Assembly: GCF_900143065.1 (NCBI RefSeq)
Contig: NZ_FRCX01000018.1
Location: forward strand, 1-64,000
Reading direction: 5' to 3'
From: Duganella sacchari
GTDB taxonomy: Bacteria > Pseudomonadota > Gammaproteobacteria > Burkholderiales > Burkholderiaceae_D
Length of the DNA: 64,000 bases
The notes below the pieces were generated by a model. The model saw only the letters and a list, made by a program, of their open reading frames with translations. It did not search any database and was not told the origin of the DNA. This document shows positions 23,102-32,674 of this stretch, piece by piece. The position numbers and the translations under genes were made by a program. Positions within the stretch are counted from its first letter, which is position 1. Each line of letters starts with the position of its first letter.

Positions 23102-23785
23102 TTACTCAGCCGCTTTTTTGATACGCTTGATGACGGTCTTGGCCGGCGCTTCTTCCGCCTTCGGCTTGGCTGCGCGTGGCTTTGGTGCTGCTTTCAGTGC
23201 TTTGACGGCTGCGACGGTGGCCTTTGGCGCACCGACCTTGATCTTCTTGCCAGCTGGGACGGCGGCCGGTTTGGCAGCGGCTTTCTTGGCGGTGGTGGTG
23301 GCTTTTGCAGCAGCCGGCTTGCGCGCGGTGGTCTTCTTTTCGATCACGGCTTCAGCGGCAACCGCCTTTTTACCAGCGGCCAGGTGGCTGCTGATCTTCT
23401 TCGGTGCGTCGGCTTCTTCGCCTTCCTTGGTCGACTTGCGCTTGGCGGCGCCCAGTTTGACCGGCTTGTCGCCCCAGATTTCTTCCAGGCGGTAGTAGGC
23501 GCGGATTGGCGCTTGCATGATGTGGACGATGATGTCACCCAGGTCGACCAGCACCCATTCACCGGTGTCCTCGCCTTCCATGCCGTAGACTTCGCCGCCG
23601 GCGGCTTTGACCTTGTCGCGTACCGAGGCGGCCAGCGCCTTGGTCTGGCGGTTCGAGGTACCGGAAGCGATCGCGATGCGGTCGAACAGGCTGGTCAGGT
23701 GGGTGGTGTCGAACAGGGCGATGTCTTGGGCTTTAACGTCTTCGAGAGCGTCAACGACCAGGGTTTGCAGTTTTTTGATGTCCAT
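23102..23785 (-). CDS. rsfS: Ribosome silencing factor RsfS with a long basic C-terminal tail
   Basis: 227 residues, about twice the usual length. Residues 1-115 are a normal RsfS domain (ALEDVKAQDIALFDT, SGTSNRQTKALA, GEWVLVDLGDIIVHIM, YYRLEEIWGD), which binds uL14 and blocks subunit joining during starvation. The rest, about 110 residues, is a Lys/Ala/Pro tail with histone-H1-like repeats (KKAAAKPAA, AAPKPRAAKPK). Such a tail should be disordered and bind nucleic acid. One base overlaps nadD. Confidence 0.94.
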   Translation of the reverse strand: MDIKKLQTLVVDALEDVKAQDIALFDTTHLTSLFDRIAIASGTSNRQTKALAASVRDKVKAAGGEVYGMEGEDTGEWVLVDLGDIIVHIMQAPIRAYYRLEEIWGDKPVKLGAAKRKSTKEGEEADAPKKISSHLAAGKKAVAAEAVIEKKTTARKPAAAKATTTAKKAAAKPAAVPAGKKIKVGAPKATVAAVKALKAAPKPRAAKPKAEEAPAKTVIKRIKKAAE

Positions 23786-24444
23786 TAGCTTTTGTATAGA
23801 TGGTGTTGTTCAATATAGTCTAGCACTAGCGGCGGGATAAGCGAGTTTGCCTGTTCCCCCCGTTGTAATGCCGCACGTATCTGGGTAGCGGAGATATCCA
23901 CCGCGAAGTCTTGTGCCAGATAAGTCAGACCATGCGGCGTGTTACGGATTTGTTCAGGCGTCGCCAATCGCTTGGAAAACGCCTCTGCCACCGCTGGCGG
24001 CAAGCCAGCAGTCGCAAGGTTATAGCCGGGGCGCGCAGCCACGCAGATATGCGCGTAGCTGAACAACGCCTGCCATTCGTGCCAGGTGTCGAGCCGCTGC
24101 AACTGGTCGGCGCCCATCAGGAAGGCGATGGATGCCTGCGGCCCCAATTCGTCGCGCACATTGCGCAGCGTATCGATGGTGTAGGTGGCCAGCCCCTGGG
24201 CGCCACGCGCGATTTCCTGCATGTCCACCGCCACGCTGAACGGCTGGCCGGCAAACGCCAGCGCCACCATGTCGGCGCGTTGCTGCGACGAGGCTTTCAG
24301 CGTGGCTTTCTGCCACGGCAGTCCGGTAGGGATCACGCGCAACTGGTCGACCTGCAGCAGATTGGCGAAATACCCGCCCAACGCGACGTGACCTAGATGC
24401 ACCGGATCGTAGCTGCCTCCCAGCAGTGCGATGCGGTATGCCAT
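23785..24444 (-). CDS. nadD: Nicotinate-nucleotide adenylyltransferase
   Basis: 219 residues. The nucleotidyltransferase motif GGSYDPVHLGHVALG with its two His residues lies at the N-terminus, and DISATQIRAAL (the ISST-type motif) near the end. It converts nicotinate mononucleotide and ATP to deamido-NAD in NAD biosynthesis. The nadD-rsfS-rlmH order is common in proteobacteria; the stop overlaps rsfS by one base. Confidence 0.96.
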   Translation of the reverse strand: MAYRIALLGGSYDPVHLGHVALGGYFANLLQVDQLRVIPTGLPWQKATLKASSQQRADMVALAFAGQPFSVAVDMQEIARGAQGLATYTIDTLRNVRDELGPQASIAFLMGADQLQRLDTWHEWQALFSYAHICVAARPGYNLATAGLPPAVAEAFSKRLATPEQIRNTPHGLTYLAQDFAVDISATQIRAALQRGEQANSLIPPLVLDYIEQHHLYKS

Positions 24445-24446
24445 CG

Positions 24447-25361
24447 TTATGCAGCGAGCCAGTCGCGGTGCGGCAGGAAGTCGGTGTACAGCGCCGCTTC
24501 CGGCGAGCCGTCTTCAGGTTCCCAGCGATAGCGCCATTTCACGATCGGCGGCATCGACATCAGGATGGCTTCGGTACGGCCGCCTGATTGCAGGCCAAAC
24601 AGCGTGCCACGGTCGAATACCAGGTTGAATTCGACATAGCGGCCGCGCCGGTAAGCCTGGAAGTCGCGTTCGCGCTCGCCGTAAGGCGTGTCCTTGCGCG
24701 ACGTCAGGATGGGCAGGTAAGCCTTGAGGAAGGCATCGCCGACGCTTTGCGTCATGGCGTAGCTTTGCTCGAAGCCTGCGTCGTTGTAGTCATCAAAGAA
24801 GATGCCGCCTACGCCGCGGGCTTCCTGGCGGTGCTTCAGGTAGAAATACCCGTCGCACCATTTCTTGAACCGGTCATGCAGGTCTTCGCCAAACGGCGCC
24901 AACGCGTCACGGCAGGTTTGATGGAAGTGTTTGACGTCTTCCTGGTTGCCGTAATAGGGCGTCAGGTCCATGCCGCCGCCAAACCACCACACCGGCTCGC
25001 CTGCAGCATTGGTGGTGCTGAAGAAGCGCACATTCATATGCACCGTCGGCGCGTACGGATTGCGCGGGTGGATCACCAGCGACACGCCCATGGCTTCCCA
25101 TGGATTGCCGCCGATATCCGGGCGGTGCGCTGCGGCCGATGGCGGCAGCTTGGCGCCCAGCACGTGCGAGAAATTCACCCCGCCGCGCTCAATCACATTG
25201 CCTTCTTCGACCAGACGTGAAATCCCGCCGCCGCCTTCGGCGCGCTGCCACTCATCGCGCAGGAAGGATTTGCCGTCGACGGCTTCCAGCGCTTGCACGA
25301 TGCGGTGTTGCAGATCGAGCAGCCAGGCTTTGACTGCTGCGGTGTCCGGGGCGGAAGACAT
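24447..25361 (-). CDS. hemF: Aerobic coproporphyrinogen III oxidase
   Basis: 304 residues. Signatures [28 protein letters not shown] and [11 protein letters not shown] are those of oxygen-dependent HemF, which oxidatively decarboxylates coproporphyrinogen III to protoporphyrinogen IX in heme synthesis. Sits between purD and nadD with gaps of 1-2 bp. Confidence 0.97.
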   Translation of the reverse strand: MSSAPDTAAVKAWLLDLQHRIVQALEAVDGKSFLRDEWQRAEGGGGISRLVEEGNVIERGGVNFSHVLGAKLPPSAAAHRPDIGGNPWEAMGVSLVIHPRNPYAPTVHMNVRFFSTTNAAGEPVWWFGGGMDLTPYYGNQEDVKHFHQTCRDALAPFGEDLHDRFKKWCDGYFYLKHRQEARGVGGIFFDDYNDAGFEQSYAMTQSVGDAFLKAYLPILTSRKDTPYGERERDFQAYRRGRYVEFNLVFDRGTLFGLQSGGRTEAILMSMPPIVKWRYRWEPEDGSPEAALYTDFLPHRDWLAA

Positions 25362-25362
25362 C

Positions 25363-26631
25363 TCAGTGTTTCAGACCGCGCCAGCCGATATCGCGGCGGC
25401 ACTGCATGCCTGCAAAGCTGATCTGGTCGACCGCTTCGTAAGCCTGTTTCTGCGCCAGCTTGACGCTGTCGCCCAGGCCGACCACGCACAGCACGCGGCC
25501 ACCGGTCACTTGCAGCTGGCCGTTCACGTCGGCGGTGCCAGCGTGGAAGGTCACCGATTCCGGCGTTTCGGCCGGGATGCCTTCGATCACAGCGCCTTTT
25601 TGCGGCGTGTCCGGATAGCCTTCAGCAGCCAGCACCACGCCAACGGCGGTGCGGCGGTCCCATTCCAGTTCGATCTGGTCCAGCGTGCCGTTGACGGCAT
25701 GTTCCATCACCGCCACCAGGTCGGTCTTCAGACGCGACATGATAGGCTGGGTTTCCGGATCGCCCATGCGGCAGTTGAATTCCAGCGTGCGCGGATTGCC
25801 GGCAGCGTCGATCATCAGGCCGGCGTACAGGAAGCCGGTAAAGACGATGCCGTCCTTCGCCATGCCGGCGATGGTCGGGTTGATGATCTCGCGCATCACG
25901 CGTGCATGCATCGCCGGCGTCACGATCGGGGCAGGGGAGTAGGCGCCCATGCCGCCCGTGTTCGGGCCTTCGTCGTTGTCCTTGAGGCGCTTGTGATCCT
26001 GGCTGGTGGCCAGCGGCAGAATGTTTTTGCCATCGCACATGACGATGAAGCTGGCTTCTTCGCCAGCCAGGAATTCTTCAATCACGATACGCGCGCCGGC
26101 GTCGCCGAAGCGGTTGTCGGCCAGCATATCGTCCACCGCGCGGTGGGCTTCTTCCAGCGACAATGCCACCACTACGCCTTTGCCGGCAGCCAGGCCGTCG
26201 GCCTTGATGACGATAGGTGCGCCGTTGGCGTCGATGTAGGCGTGTGCTTGCGCCACGTCCGAGAAGGTCTGGTATTTGGCAGTCGGAATGCCGTGACGGT
26301 GCATGAAGGCCTTGGCGAAGTCTTTCGACGACTCCAGCTGCGCCGCTTCCCTGGTCGGGCCGAATACTTTCAGGCCGCGCGCGCGGAACAGGTTGACGAT
26401 GCCGCCAGCCAGCGGGGTCTCCGGACCGACCACGGTCAGGCTGATGCCTTCGCTTTCCACGAAGTTGGCCAGTTCGAGCAGGTCGGTGATGTTGACGTTG
26501 ACCAGGCGCGCGTCGCGCGCGGTGCCGCCGTTACCCGGGGCCACGTACACCATCTGAATGCGCTCGGACTGCGCCAGTTTCCAGGCCAGTGCATGTTCAC
26601 GGCCGCCGGAGCCGACTACCAAAATTTTCAT
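25363..26631 (-). CDS. purD: Phosphoribosylamine-glycine ligase
   Basis: 422 residues, full length. Starts [19 protein letters not shown], with an ATP-grasp domain including [16 protein letters not shown] and the GARS signature [11 protein letters not shown]. It joins glycine to phosphoribosylamine in purine synthesis. Six bp after yebC and one bp before hemF, so probably co-transcribed. Confidence 0.97.
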   Translation of the reverse strand: MKILVVGSGGREHALAWKLAQSERIQMVYVAPGNGGTARDARLVNVNITDLLELANFVESEGISLTVVGPETPLAGGIVNLFRARGLKVFGPTREAAQLESSKDFAKAFMHRHGIPTAKYQTFSDVAQAHAYIDANGAPIVIKADGLAAGKGVVVALSLEEAHRAVDDMLADNRFGDAGARIVIEEFLAGEEASFIVMCDGKNILPLATSQDHKRLKDNDEGPNTGGMGAYSPAPIVTPAMHARVMREIINPTIAGMAKDGIVFTGFLYAGLMIDAAGNPRTLEFNCRMGDPETQPIMSRLKTDLVAVMEHAVNGTLDQIELEWDRRTAVGVVLAAEGYPDTPQKGAVIEGIPAETPESVTFHAGTADVNGQLQVTGGRVLCVVGLGDSVKLAQKQAYEAVDQISFAGMQCRRDIGWRGLKH

Positions 26632-26637
26632 AAGTCC

Positions 26638-27363
26638 TCAGTCTTCGATTTCAACGTTGGAATACACTTCCTGCACATCGTCCAGGGCTTCCAGCGCGTC
26701 CAGCAGCTTCTGCATCTTGACCGCGTTGTCGCCGGTGACGCTGGTAACGGCATCCGGCTTCATGATGATCTCGGCCACTTCAGCCTTGAAGCCCTTGGCT
26801 TCCAGCGCATCTTTGACGCCAGCGAAATCGTGCGGACCGCACAGCACTTCAATGCCGCCTTCTTCATCGGTGACGATGTCTTCGGCGCCAGCTTCCAGCG
26901 CGGCTTCCATCAGCGCGTCTTCATTGGTGCCCGGCGCGAACAGGAACTGGCCGCAGTGCTTGAACATGAAGGCCACCGAGCCTTCATTGCCCATATTGCC
27001 GCCGTTCTTGTTGAAGGCGTTGCGGACTTCAGCCACGGTACGTACGCGGTTGTCGGTCATGCAGTCGACGATGATGGCGGCGCCGCCGATGCCGTAGCCT
27101 TCGTAGCGCACCTCTTCATACGAGGCGCCGTCTTCGCCGCCGGTGCCGCGCGTGATCGCGCGTTGCACGTTATCCTTCGGCATATTGGCGTCGGCCGCCT
27201 TGTCGATGGCCAGACGCAGGCGCGGGTTGGAGGTGATGTCGCCGCCACCCATGCGTGCAGCAACGGTAATTTCCTTGATCAGGCGAGTCCAGATCTTGCC
27301 GCGTTTCGCGTCAGTTGCTGCTTTTTTGTGCTTGATGTTGGCCCATTTGCTGTGTCCAGCCAT
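26638..27363 (-). CDS. yebC: YebC/PmpR family protein
   Basis: 241 residues. [20 protein letters not shown] is the invariant start of the family, with [12 protein letters not shown] and [18 protein letters not shown] further on. YebC proteins were described as DNA-binding regulators, and recent work links family members to translation of proline-rich stretches. The latter could matter in a genome with (Thr-Pro)n chitinase linkers, but that is only a thought. First gene of the minus-strand housekeeping operon. Confidence 0.95.
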   Translation of the reverse strand: MAGHSKWANIKHKKAATDAKRGKIWTRLIKEITVAARMGGGDITSNPRLRLAIDKAADANMPKDNVQRAITRGTGGEDGASYEEVRYEGYGIGGAAIIVDCMTDNRVRTVAEVRNAFNKNGGNMGNEGSVAFMFKHCGQFLFAPGTNEDALMEAALEAGAEDIVTDEEGGIEVLCGPHDFAGVKDALEAKGFKAEVAEIIMKPDAVTSVTGDNAVKMQKLLDALEALDDVQEVYSNVEIED

Positions 27364-27436
27364 GTTCGGTCTTCCTTCGACGGTGTTTCGCTCGTTAAGC
27401 GTTGATAATCGTTGGTGCTGCGGTGAGGGCGGTATT

Positions 27437-28546
27437 CTAGCATAGGGGCCGGGCCAAAACTTTTTCCATCACCTCTGGCAGGCCGATTTTGTCGACCCAG
27501 TCGCCGAATTGCCTGACATGGATAACGGTGCTGTTTTCGCGGTCGATCGGCACCCATTCCGGGTTGTTCTGGCGCATCAGGGCAATCACCGGCACGTGCA
27601 CCGCATTCGCCAGGTGCATCACGGCAGTTTCCACCGTCACGATCAGGCTGCACAGGCTCAGGATGGCCGGCAGCTGGAAGAAGTTGTCGACGGCAGAGAA
27701 CAAATGGGTGCCTGGCATGGCCATCTTGTCGTACAGCGCCTGGGCGGCCGGCAGTTCTTCCGGCACAACGTTGATAATAAAGCCAGCATCCTGCCATGAC
27801 GCGTGGCTGCGCATTTCCTCGATCAGCGCGAACACGCGTTCCAGCGGCCAGCAGCGTTCCTCGCCTTTGGAATAGGCGTTGACGAAGACTACCTTGGCAC
27901 CCAGCTTCCAGTCCGCCAATTGCTGGCGCGCGTAATCCATCCACTGGTCCGGAATGTGGATGTCGGGGTAGCGGTCCTGCGGCGGGATGCTGAGGCCAAA
28001 GGCGCTGGTGAACCACTGCGCGTAGATGTCGCTTACATGCGGCACGTTGGCTTCCTGCGATTCATACAGCGGAATGGTGGCGTTGAACTTGAGGATGCTG
28101 AGGATCTTGGACAGCTCGAAGAAACGGTACTTGTGTTTTTTCAGGCCGACGATATAACCGCGCGGGCTGATCTCGCGCGCCAGCCGCGCGTAGCGGTGGC
28201 AGGCCATGTGGGTGAACGACACCACCAGCGGATAGTCCTCGCGCTGCGCAGCGGCGATGGATTGCGCATACAGCGCCGGGCTGTAGGTCTCGGTATAGGT
28301 CTTGTCGATGTAGGGGCTGGCGGCAAGCCAGTCAAACAGTGAGTAGTTTTTCAGATGCGGCCACTCGGCCGGGTTATCCGTGCGCCGCCGCTCGTCCACC
28401 CACAGGTCGATCGCCAGATGCGGATACGCGCGCTTCAGTGCGCGAAAACACATTTGCATGTAGGTGAAATCGCCGATGGCCATGTGGGTGATCACCAGGA
28501 TTTTTTTCGCTTGCGCGAGCTGCGGTGCAGAAATTAATTGTTTCAT
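27437..28546 (-). CDS. Glycosyltransferase family 9 protein (heptosyltransferase-like)
   Basis: About 369 residues from ATG 28546 ([15 protein letters not shown]). N-terminal Rossmann start [23 protein letters not shown] and the C-terminal donor site with [20 protein letters not shown] resemble ADP-heptose transferases such as WaaC/WaaF. Conserved GD in MAIGDF is present. Probably adds a sugar to LPS core or a related glycan in the cytoplasm; acceptor unknown. Stands alone, divergent from the PhoD-like gene. Confidence 0.85.
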   Translation of the reverse strand: MKQLISAPQLAQAKKILVITHMAIGDFTYMQMCFRALKRAYPHLAIDLWVDERRRTDNPAEWPHLKNYSLFDWLAASPYIDKTYTETYSPALYAQSIAAAQREDYPLVVSFTHMACHRYARLAREISPRGYIVGLKKHKYRFFELSKILSILKFNATIPLYESQEANVPHVSDIYAQWFTSAFGLSIPPQDRYPDIHIPDQWMDYARQQLADWKLGAKVVFVNAYSKGEERCWPLERVFALIEEMRSHASWQDAGFIINVVPEELPAAQALYDKMAMPGTHLFSAVDNFFQLPAILSLCSLIVTVETAVMHLANAVHVPVIALMRQNNPEWVPIDRENSTVIHVRQFGDWVDKIGLPEVMEKVLARPLC

Positions 28547-28741
28547 TTTCAATAAGTCGTAAAGCGAAATCGCGTCGAGCTTGCCAGCATTTGAGATTAT
28601 TGCATACTGGGAAACAAGTTAAAGTGTGTTAAGAATGACTTAAAGTTGCTTATAGAGGAGCTCCTCCACTTTTTGTAGAGAAGCTGTCATATCCTCCTGC
28701 TACGGTTTACCTTTTGACATCATCGTAGTACGGGAGCAGAC

Positions 28742-31252
28742 ATGGATCGACGGCAGTTTCTGAAGTTCGGCAGCTTTATCACGGTATCGGCAGCATCGGG
28801 GATGGGCCTGACGGCCTGCGGTGGCAGCGACAGCGCGCCCGCTAGCGGCTTGCCGCCAGCCAGCGGCGCCTGGAAATTCCCACAGAGTGTGGCTTCGGGA
28901 GATCCGCGTCCGGACAGCATCCTGCTGTGGACGCGCGCCGTGCAAGCCTCGGCCGACGCGGTGGCCGTCGCCACGGGCAGCGACGCCTCCATCCGCCTGA
29001 TTGTGACGTCTGTCGACAACAGTGCTGCGCTGGGCAGTAACAAAGAGTTAAGCGGCGCCACGGTGGCCGATGTGAGCCTGCCGCTGCAAGTCCAGTACGA
29101 CAACACCATCCGCCACAAGCTGACCGGCCTGACCGCCGGCACCACCTACTACTACCAGTTCATCGCGGGCGACAACCGCTCCAACGTCGGCCGCTTCAAG
29201 ACCGCGCCAGCCGTGGATGCGGACGTCTCGCAGCTGCAGTTCGTCTACATGACCTGCCAGGACTGGAGCGTCAACCACTGGGGCGCGATGTCGTCCATCG
29301 CTGCCGAGAACCTGGACTTCATCGTCCACCTGGGCGACTATATCTACGAGACCGTCGGCGACGACTTCCAGCTGGGCGCGGTGGAAAGCCGCCACGACAC
29401 GCTGGTGCTGCCGGACGGCCTTTACAAGAGCGGCAACGCGGGCGCCAAGTACGCCAACTCGCTGGCCGACTACCGCTACCTGTACAAGAAATACCGCACC
29501 GATACGCGCCTGCAGGCGCTGCACGAGCGCTTCGCCTTTATCGCCATCTGGGACGACCACGAGTTCTCCGACGATGCGTGGCAAGATGCGCAGACCTACG
29601 ACAACAGCTTCAACGCGGACGGCTCGGACCTGCACCAGCCTTCGCGTCGCCGCAACGCCAACCAGGCCTGGTTTGAATTCATGCCGGCCGATGTCTCGCT
29701 GGATGCGGCCAACACCACCTTCCAGAACATCAAGATCTACCGCGACTTCCAGTTCGGCAAGCTGATGCAGCTGGTGATGACCGACGAGCGCCTGTATCGC
29801 GCCGACCACATCATTCCGGAATCGGCGATCAATCCTGCCACCGGCAAACCGCTGGGCCGCATCGGCTCGCGCTACCTGGTGCCGCAAGACCTGTTCAACT
29901 CGGTGGAAGCGCAGAAGATGGCCGGCGCCGAAACCATCGGCCTGGACCCGCTGACCACCGCCACCATGCTGGGCAATACCCAGCGCCAGTGGTGGATGGA
30001 CAAGATGAAGGCCGCTACCTCGACCTGGAAAGTGTGGGGCAACGAAGTGTCGCTGCTGCGCATGGGCCTGAATGGTGTGGACGCAATTGCCACGTTGCTG
30101 GCCCTGAACGCGGTGACCACGCTGGCTACGTCGGTGGGCACCACTGCTGCTGCGGCTGGCGGCAATTTTGCAGTGGCTGGCGCCATCGTTGCTGCGGTGA
30201 CCGCTGGTGCTTCCGCCGCAGTGGCGCAAGCAGGCGCGGTGGCGATTGCTACTGCTGCCGCGACTGGCGGCGCAGCCGATGCGCAAGCTGCCGCTGGCGT
30301 AAAAGCCGGCCTGAGCACCGCCCAGGCGACGATTGCGGTGGGCACCTTTGCCAAAGTGGCGGCCGCTGCCTCGGCCGGCCAGACCGGCGCGGCGCTGGCG
30401 GCCGTTGCTGGCCAGACCATCGCGTTTGGCTACATCAAACCGGACGTGCAGGCCAAGAAAGCGGATTCGGTGTTCGTGGCCGCATCGGGCAAGAAAGACG
30501 CGCTGTCGGCGTTCTTCACCAAATTCCTGTTCAACTGCGACCAGTGGGACGGCTATAACAGCGAACGCAAGGCGCTGATGTCGCACCTGAAAACCAACAA
30601 CGTCGGCAACGTCGTGGCGATTACCGGCGACATCCACTCCTTCTTCGCCGGCACCGTCAACGATGATTTCGATGCAGCCAATGGCGGCACGCCTGTGATG
30701 GTGGACCTGGTATCGGCCGGCATCAGCTCGGATTCGTTCTTCAGCTACCTGCGCGATGCGGCCTCGACGCTGGGCGACATCAGCACGCTAGTGTCCTACC
30801 CGCTGGCCGTACCGGTGCCGGGCCTGGGCACGGTCAACCTGAGCTTCAACCTGCTCGACTATACCATGGGCAAGGCAGTACCGACGGCGGCCTCGCTGGC
30901 CGAACAGACCCGCGTGCAGCTGCGCGGTGCGCTGGCGGTCAAAGGTGTGCCTGAAGCGCAACTGGATGCCACGGTCGGCGCCGTGCTGACCGGTCTGCAA
31001 GCCAACAGCGACTTCAACACCAGCCTGCTGGGACTGGCGCAGCAACTGGCATCGCTGGGCAATAACCCGTGGCTCAAGCACCTGAACACGGACGCCCAGG
31101 GCTACACGCTGGTGACGCTGACCCCGGGCAAGATGACCGCCCAGTTCCGCCAGGTGAACAAGCTGGTCGGCACCACCGCGCCAGGCACCATCGTTGCCCG
31201 CACCACTACCGCGACGGTGACGGCGGGTTCGCCTTCTGTAGCGATCAGCTAA
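28742..31252 (+). CDS. phoD: PhoD-like alkaline phosphatase/phosphodiesterase with two large inserts
   Basis: 836 residues, long for the family. A Tat-type signal (MDRRQFLKFG) leads to a lipobox LTAC, so it is a Tat-exported lipoprotein. An N-terminal Ig-like domain (FPQSVASGDPRPDSILLWTR) precedes the metallophosphatase core: CQDW, HLGDYIYE (His196, Asp199), IWDDHEFSDD (His273) and GDIHSFF (His632). Between WKVWGNEVSLL and FNCDQWDGY, normally close together, lies about 140 Ala/Gly-rich hydrophobic residues (roughly 440-580). A second extra stretch of about 110 residues separates SDSFFSYL from NPWLKHLNT. The core should be active on phosphodiesters; the inserts have no assigned role. Confidence 0.9.
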   Translation: MDRRQFLKFGSFITVSAASGMGLTACGGSDSAPASGLPPASGAWKFPQSVASGDPRPDSILLWTRAVQASADAVAVATGSDASIRLIVTSVDNSAALGSNKELSGATVADVSLPLQVQYDNTIRHKLTGLTAGTTYYYQFIAGDNRSNVGRFKTAPAVDADVSQLQFVYMTCQDWSVNHWGAMSSIAAENLDFIVHLGDYIYETVGDDFQLGAVESRHDTLVLPDGLYKSGNAGAKYANSLADYRYLYKKYRTDTRLQALHERFAFIAIWDDHEFSDDAWQDAQTYDNSFNADGSDLHQPSRRRNANQAWFEFMPADVSLDAANTTFQNIKIYRDFQFGKLMQLVMTDERLYRADHIIPESAINPATGKPLGRIGSRYLVPQDLFNSVEAQKMAGAETIGLDPLTTATMLGNTQRQWWMDKMKAATSTWKVWGNEVSLLRMGLNGVDAIATLLALNAVTTLATSVGTTAAAAGGNFAVAGAIVAAVTAGASAAVAQAGAVAIATAAATGGAADAQAAAGVKAGLSTAQATIAVGTFAKVAAAASAGQTGAALAAVAGQTIAFGYIKPDVQAKKADSVFVAASGKKDALSAFFTKFLFNCDQWDGYNSERKALMSHLKTNNVGNVVAITGDIHSFFAGTVNDDFDAANGGTPVMVDLVSAGISSDSFFSYLRDAASTLGDISTLVSYPLAVPVPGLGTVNLSFNLLDYTMGKAVPTAASLAEQTRVQLRGALAVKGVPEAQLDATVGAVLTGLQANSDFNTSLLGLAQQLASLGNNPWLKHLNTDAQGYTLVTLTPGKMTAQFRQVNKLVGTTAPGTIVARTTTATVTAGSPSVAIS

Positions 31253-31262
31253 CTGCTACCCC

Positions 31263-31294
31263 GGACGCGCTGCTGGCATGCCGGCAGCGCGTCC
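31263..31294. terminator. GC-rich hairpin after the PhoD-like gene
   Basis: GGACGCGCTGC / GCAGCGCGTCC arms with a 10-nt centre, about 10 bp after the stop. There is no T-run, so it may be a Rho-assisted terminator or an mRNA-stabilising hairpin. Confidence 0.45.
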
Positions 31295-31363
31295 ACGGAG
31301 CTGACCCCGCCTTGCCGGGGTGGCCGTCAGCAACCATTCCCGTTTGCCCGTACAATCTTGCGT

Positions 31364-32269
31364 ATGGACAAAAGCATCACACACGGCGGGTTGACGCGGG
31401 CGGCTTTTCTGAGCGGGTTGGGGATCGCGGTAGGCGGTTCGGTTCTGTTTTCTACCAAGGCCATCGTCGCCAAGCTGCTATACCGCTATCACATCGATGC
31501 GGTAACGCTGATTGCCTTCCGCATGTTGTTCTCGCTGCCGGTGTTTGCCGCGGTCGCGCTCTGGAAGATGCGGACCGGGGCCCCGCTCAGCACCAGCGAC
31601 CGCTGGCGCATCCTCGGCCTCGGCCTGGTCGGCTACTATCTCTCCAGCTTTCTTGATTTCCTCGGCCTGCAATACATCTCGGTCGGTCTTGAGCGGCTGA
31701 TCCTGTTCCTGACGCCGACCTTTGTGCTGCTCATCAGCTCCACCTTCCTCAAGCAGCACATCAGCCGCAAGCAGTGGATGGCGCTGCTGACGTCCTACTG
31801 CGGCATCGTGCTGGTATTTCTGCACGACCTGCAAGGCGGCCGCAACGTCGTGCTGGGTGCCGCGCTTGTTACCGGCTCGGCCGCCGCTTACGCTGCCTAT
31901 CTGCTGCTGTCGGGCGAAATGGTAAAACGATTAGGATCATTACGGCTGGTGTCCTATGCCATGTGCGTGTCCACCGTCGCCTGCGTGGGCCAGTTCTTCC
32001 TGCTGCGCCCAGCGGAACTGCTGCTGCAACCGCTGCCCGTGTATGCCCTGTCGCTGACCAACGGCCTGCTGTGCACCGTCGCGCCCGTGTTCATGACCAT
32101 GATCGCCGTCGAACGCATCGGCGCGGGCACCGCCTCGCAGGCTGGTATGATCGGCCCGGTTTCCACGCTGTTCCTGGGCGCGCTGCTGCTGGGCGAGCCC
32201 GTCACCTCCTGGCAGCTGGGCGGCACCGCCCTGGTGTTGGCCGGGATCTATCTGCTGTCTAAAAAATAA
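31364..32269 (+). CDS. EamA/DMT-family transporter
   Basis: About 301 residues from ATG 31364 (MDKSITHGGLTRAAFLSGLG). Ten hydrophobic segments in two EamA repeats; the first ends near YCGIVLVFLHD, the second near LVLAGIYLLSKK. Family members export amino acids, metabolites or drugs; substrate unknown. The mgsA start follows 9 bp after its stop. Confidence 0.88.
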   Translation: MDKSITHGGLTRAAFLSGLGIAVGGSVLFSTKAIVAKLLYRYHIDAVTLIAFRMLFSLPVFAAVALWKMRTGAPLSTSDRWRILGLGLVGYYLSSFLDFLGLQYISVGLERLILFLTPTFVLLISSTFLKQHISRKQWMALLTSYCGIVLVFLHDLQGGRNVVLGAALVTGSAAAYAAYLLLSGEMVKRLGSLRLVSYAMCVSTVACVGQFFLLRPAELLLQPLPVYALSLTNGLLCTVAPVFMTMIAVERIGAGTASQAGMIGPVSTLFLGALLLGEPVTSWQLGGTALVLAGIYLLSKK

Positions 32270-32278
32270 GGGATCTAC

Positions 32279-32662
32279 ATGAAATTCCGTATCGCGCTCA
32301 TCGCCCACGATAAGAAAAAAGACGACATGATCGCCCTGGCCGGTGAATACAAGGCCTTCCTCTCGACCTGCGCGCTGGTCGCCACCGGCACCACGGGCGG
32401 CCGCCTGGCCAACGAGCTGGGCCTGGAGGTCGACCGCAAGCATTCCGGCCCGTTCGGCGGCGACTTGCAGATCGGCTCCCTGCTGGTCGAGGGCATGATC
32501 GATGCGGTGATCTTCCTGCGCGACCCGATGACGCCGCAGCCGCACGAGCCCGACATCAACGCCCTGGTGCGCGCCTGCGACGTGCACAATACGCCGTGCG
32601 CGACCAACGTGTCGTCCGCACATCTGGTACTGTCTCAGCTTCAGCAACAAGCGGCCAAATAA
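32279..32662 (+). CDS. mgsA: Methylglyoxal synthase
   Basis: 127 residues, typical short form. All family motifs are present: [21 protein letters not shown] (phosphate loop), [13 protein letters not shown] with the catalytic Asp, and [12 protein letters not shown] with the active-site His. It converts dihydroxyacetone phosphate to methylglyoxal and phosphate, a glycolysis bypass under phosphate limitation. The quinone reductase 12 bp downstream may help handle reactive carbonyls. Confidence 0.95.
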   Translation: MKFRIALIAHDKKKDDMIALAGEYKAFLSTCALVATGTTGGRLANELGLEVDRKHSGPFGGDLQIGSLLVEGMIDAVIFLRDPMTPQPHEPDINALVRACDVHNTPCATNVSSAHLVLSQLQQQAAK

Positions 32663-32674
32663 ACGGAGGCAATC

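Noticed and set aside
23144-23440. Possible frameshift or contaminant in the rsfS tail
   Set aside because: The Lys/Ala-rich tail is in frame, ends normally and keeps codon bias, so it is an extension rather than an error.
31295-31330. Fourth GGGGTCAG-type palindrome after the PhoD-like gene
   Set aside because: It has CTGACCCCG and CCGGGGTGG words but no CACGGGCTC block or mirrored 14-bp segment, and is not between convergent genes.
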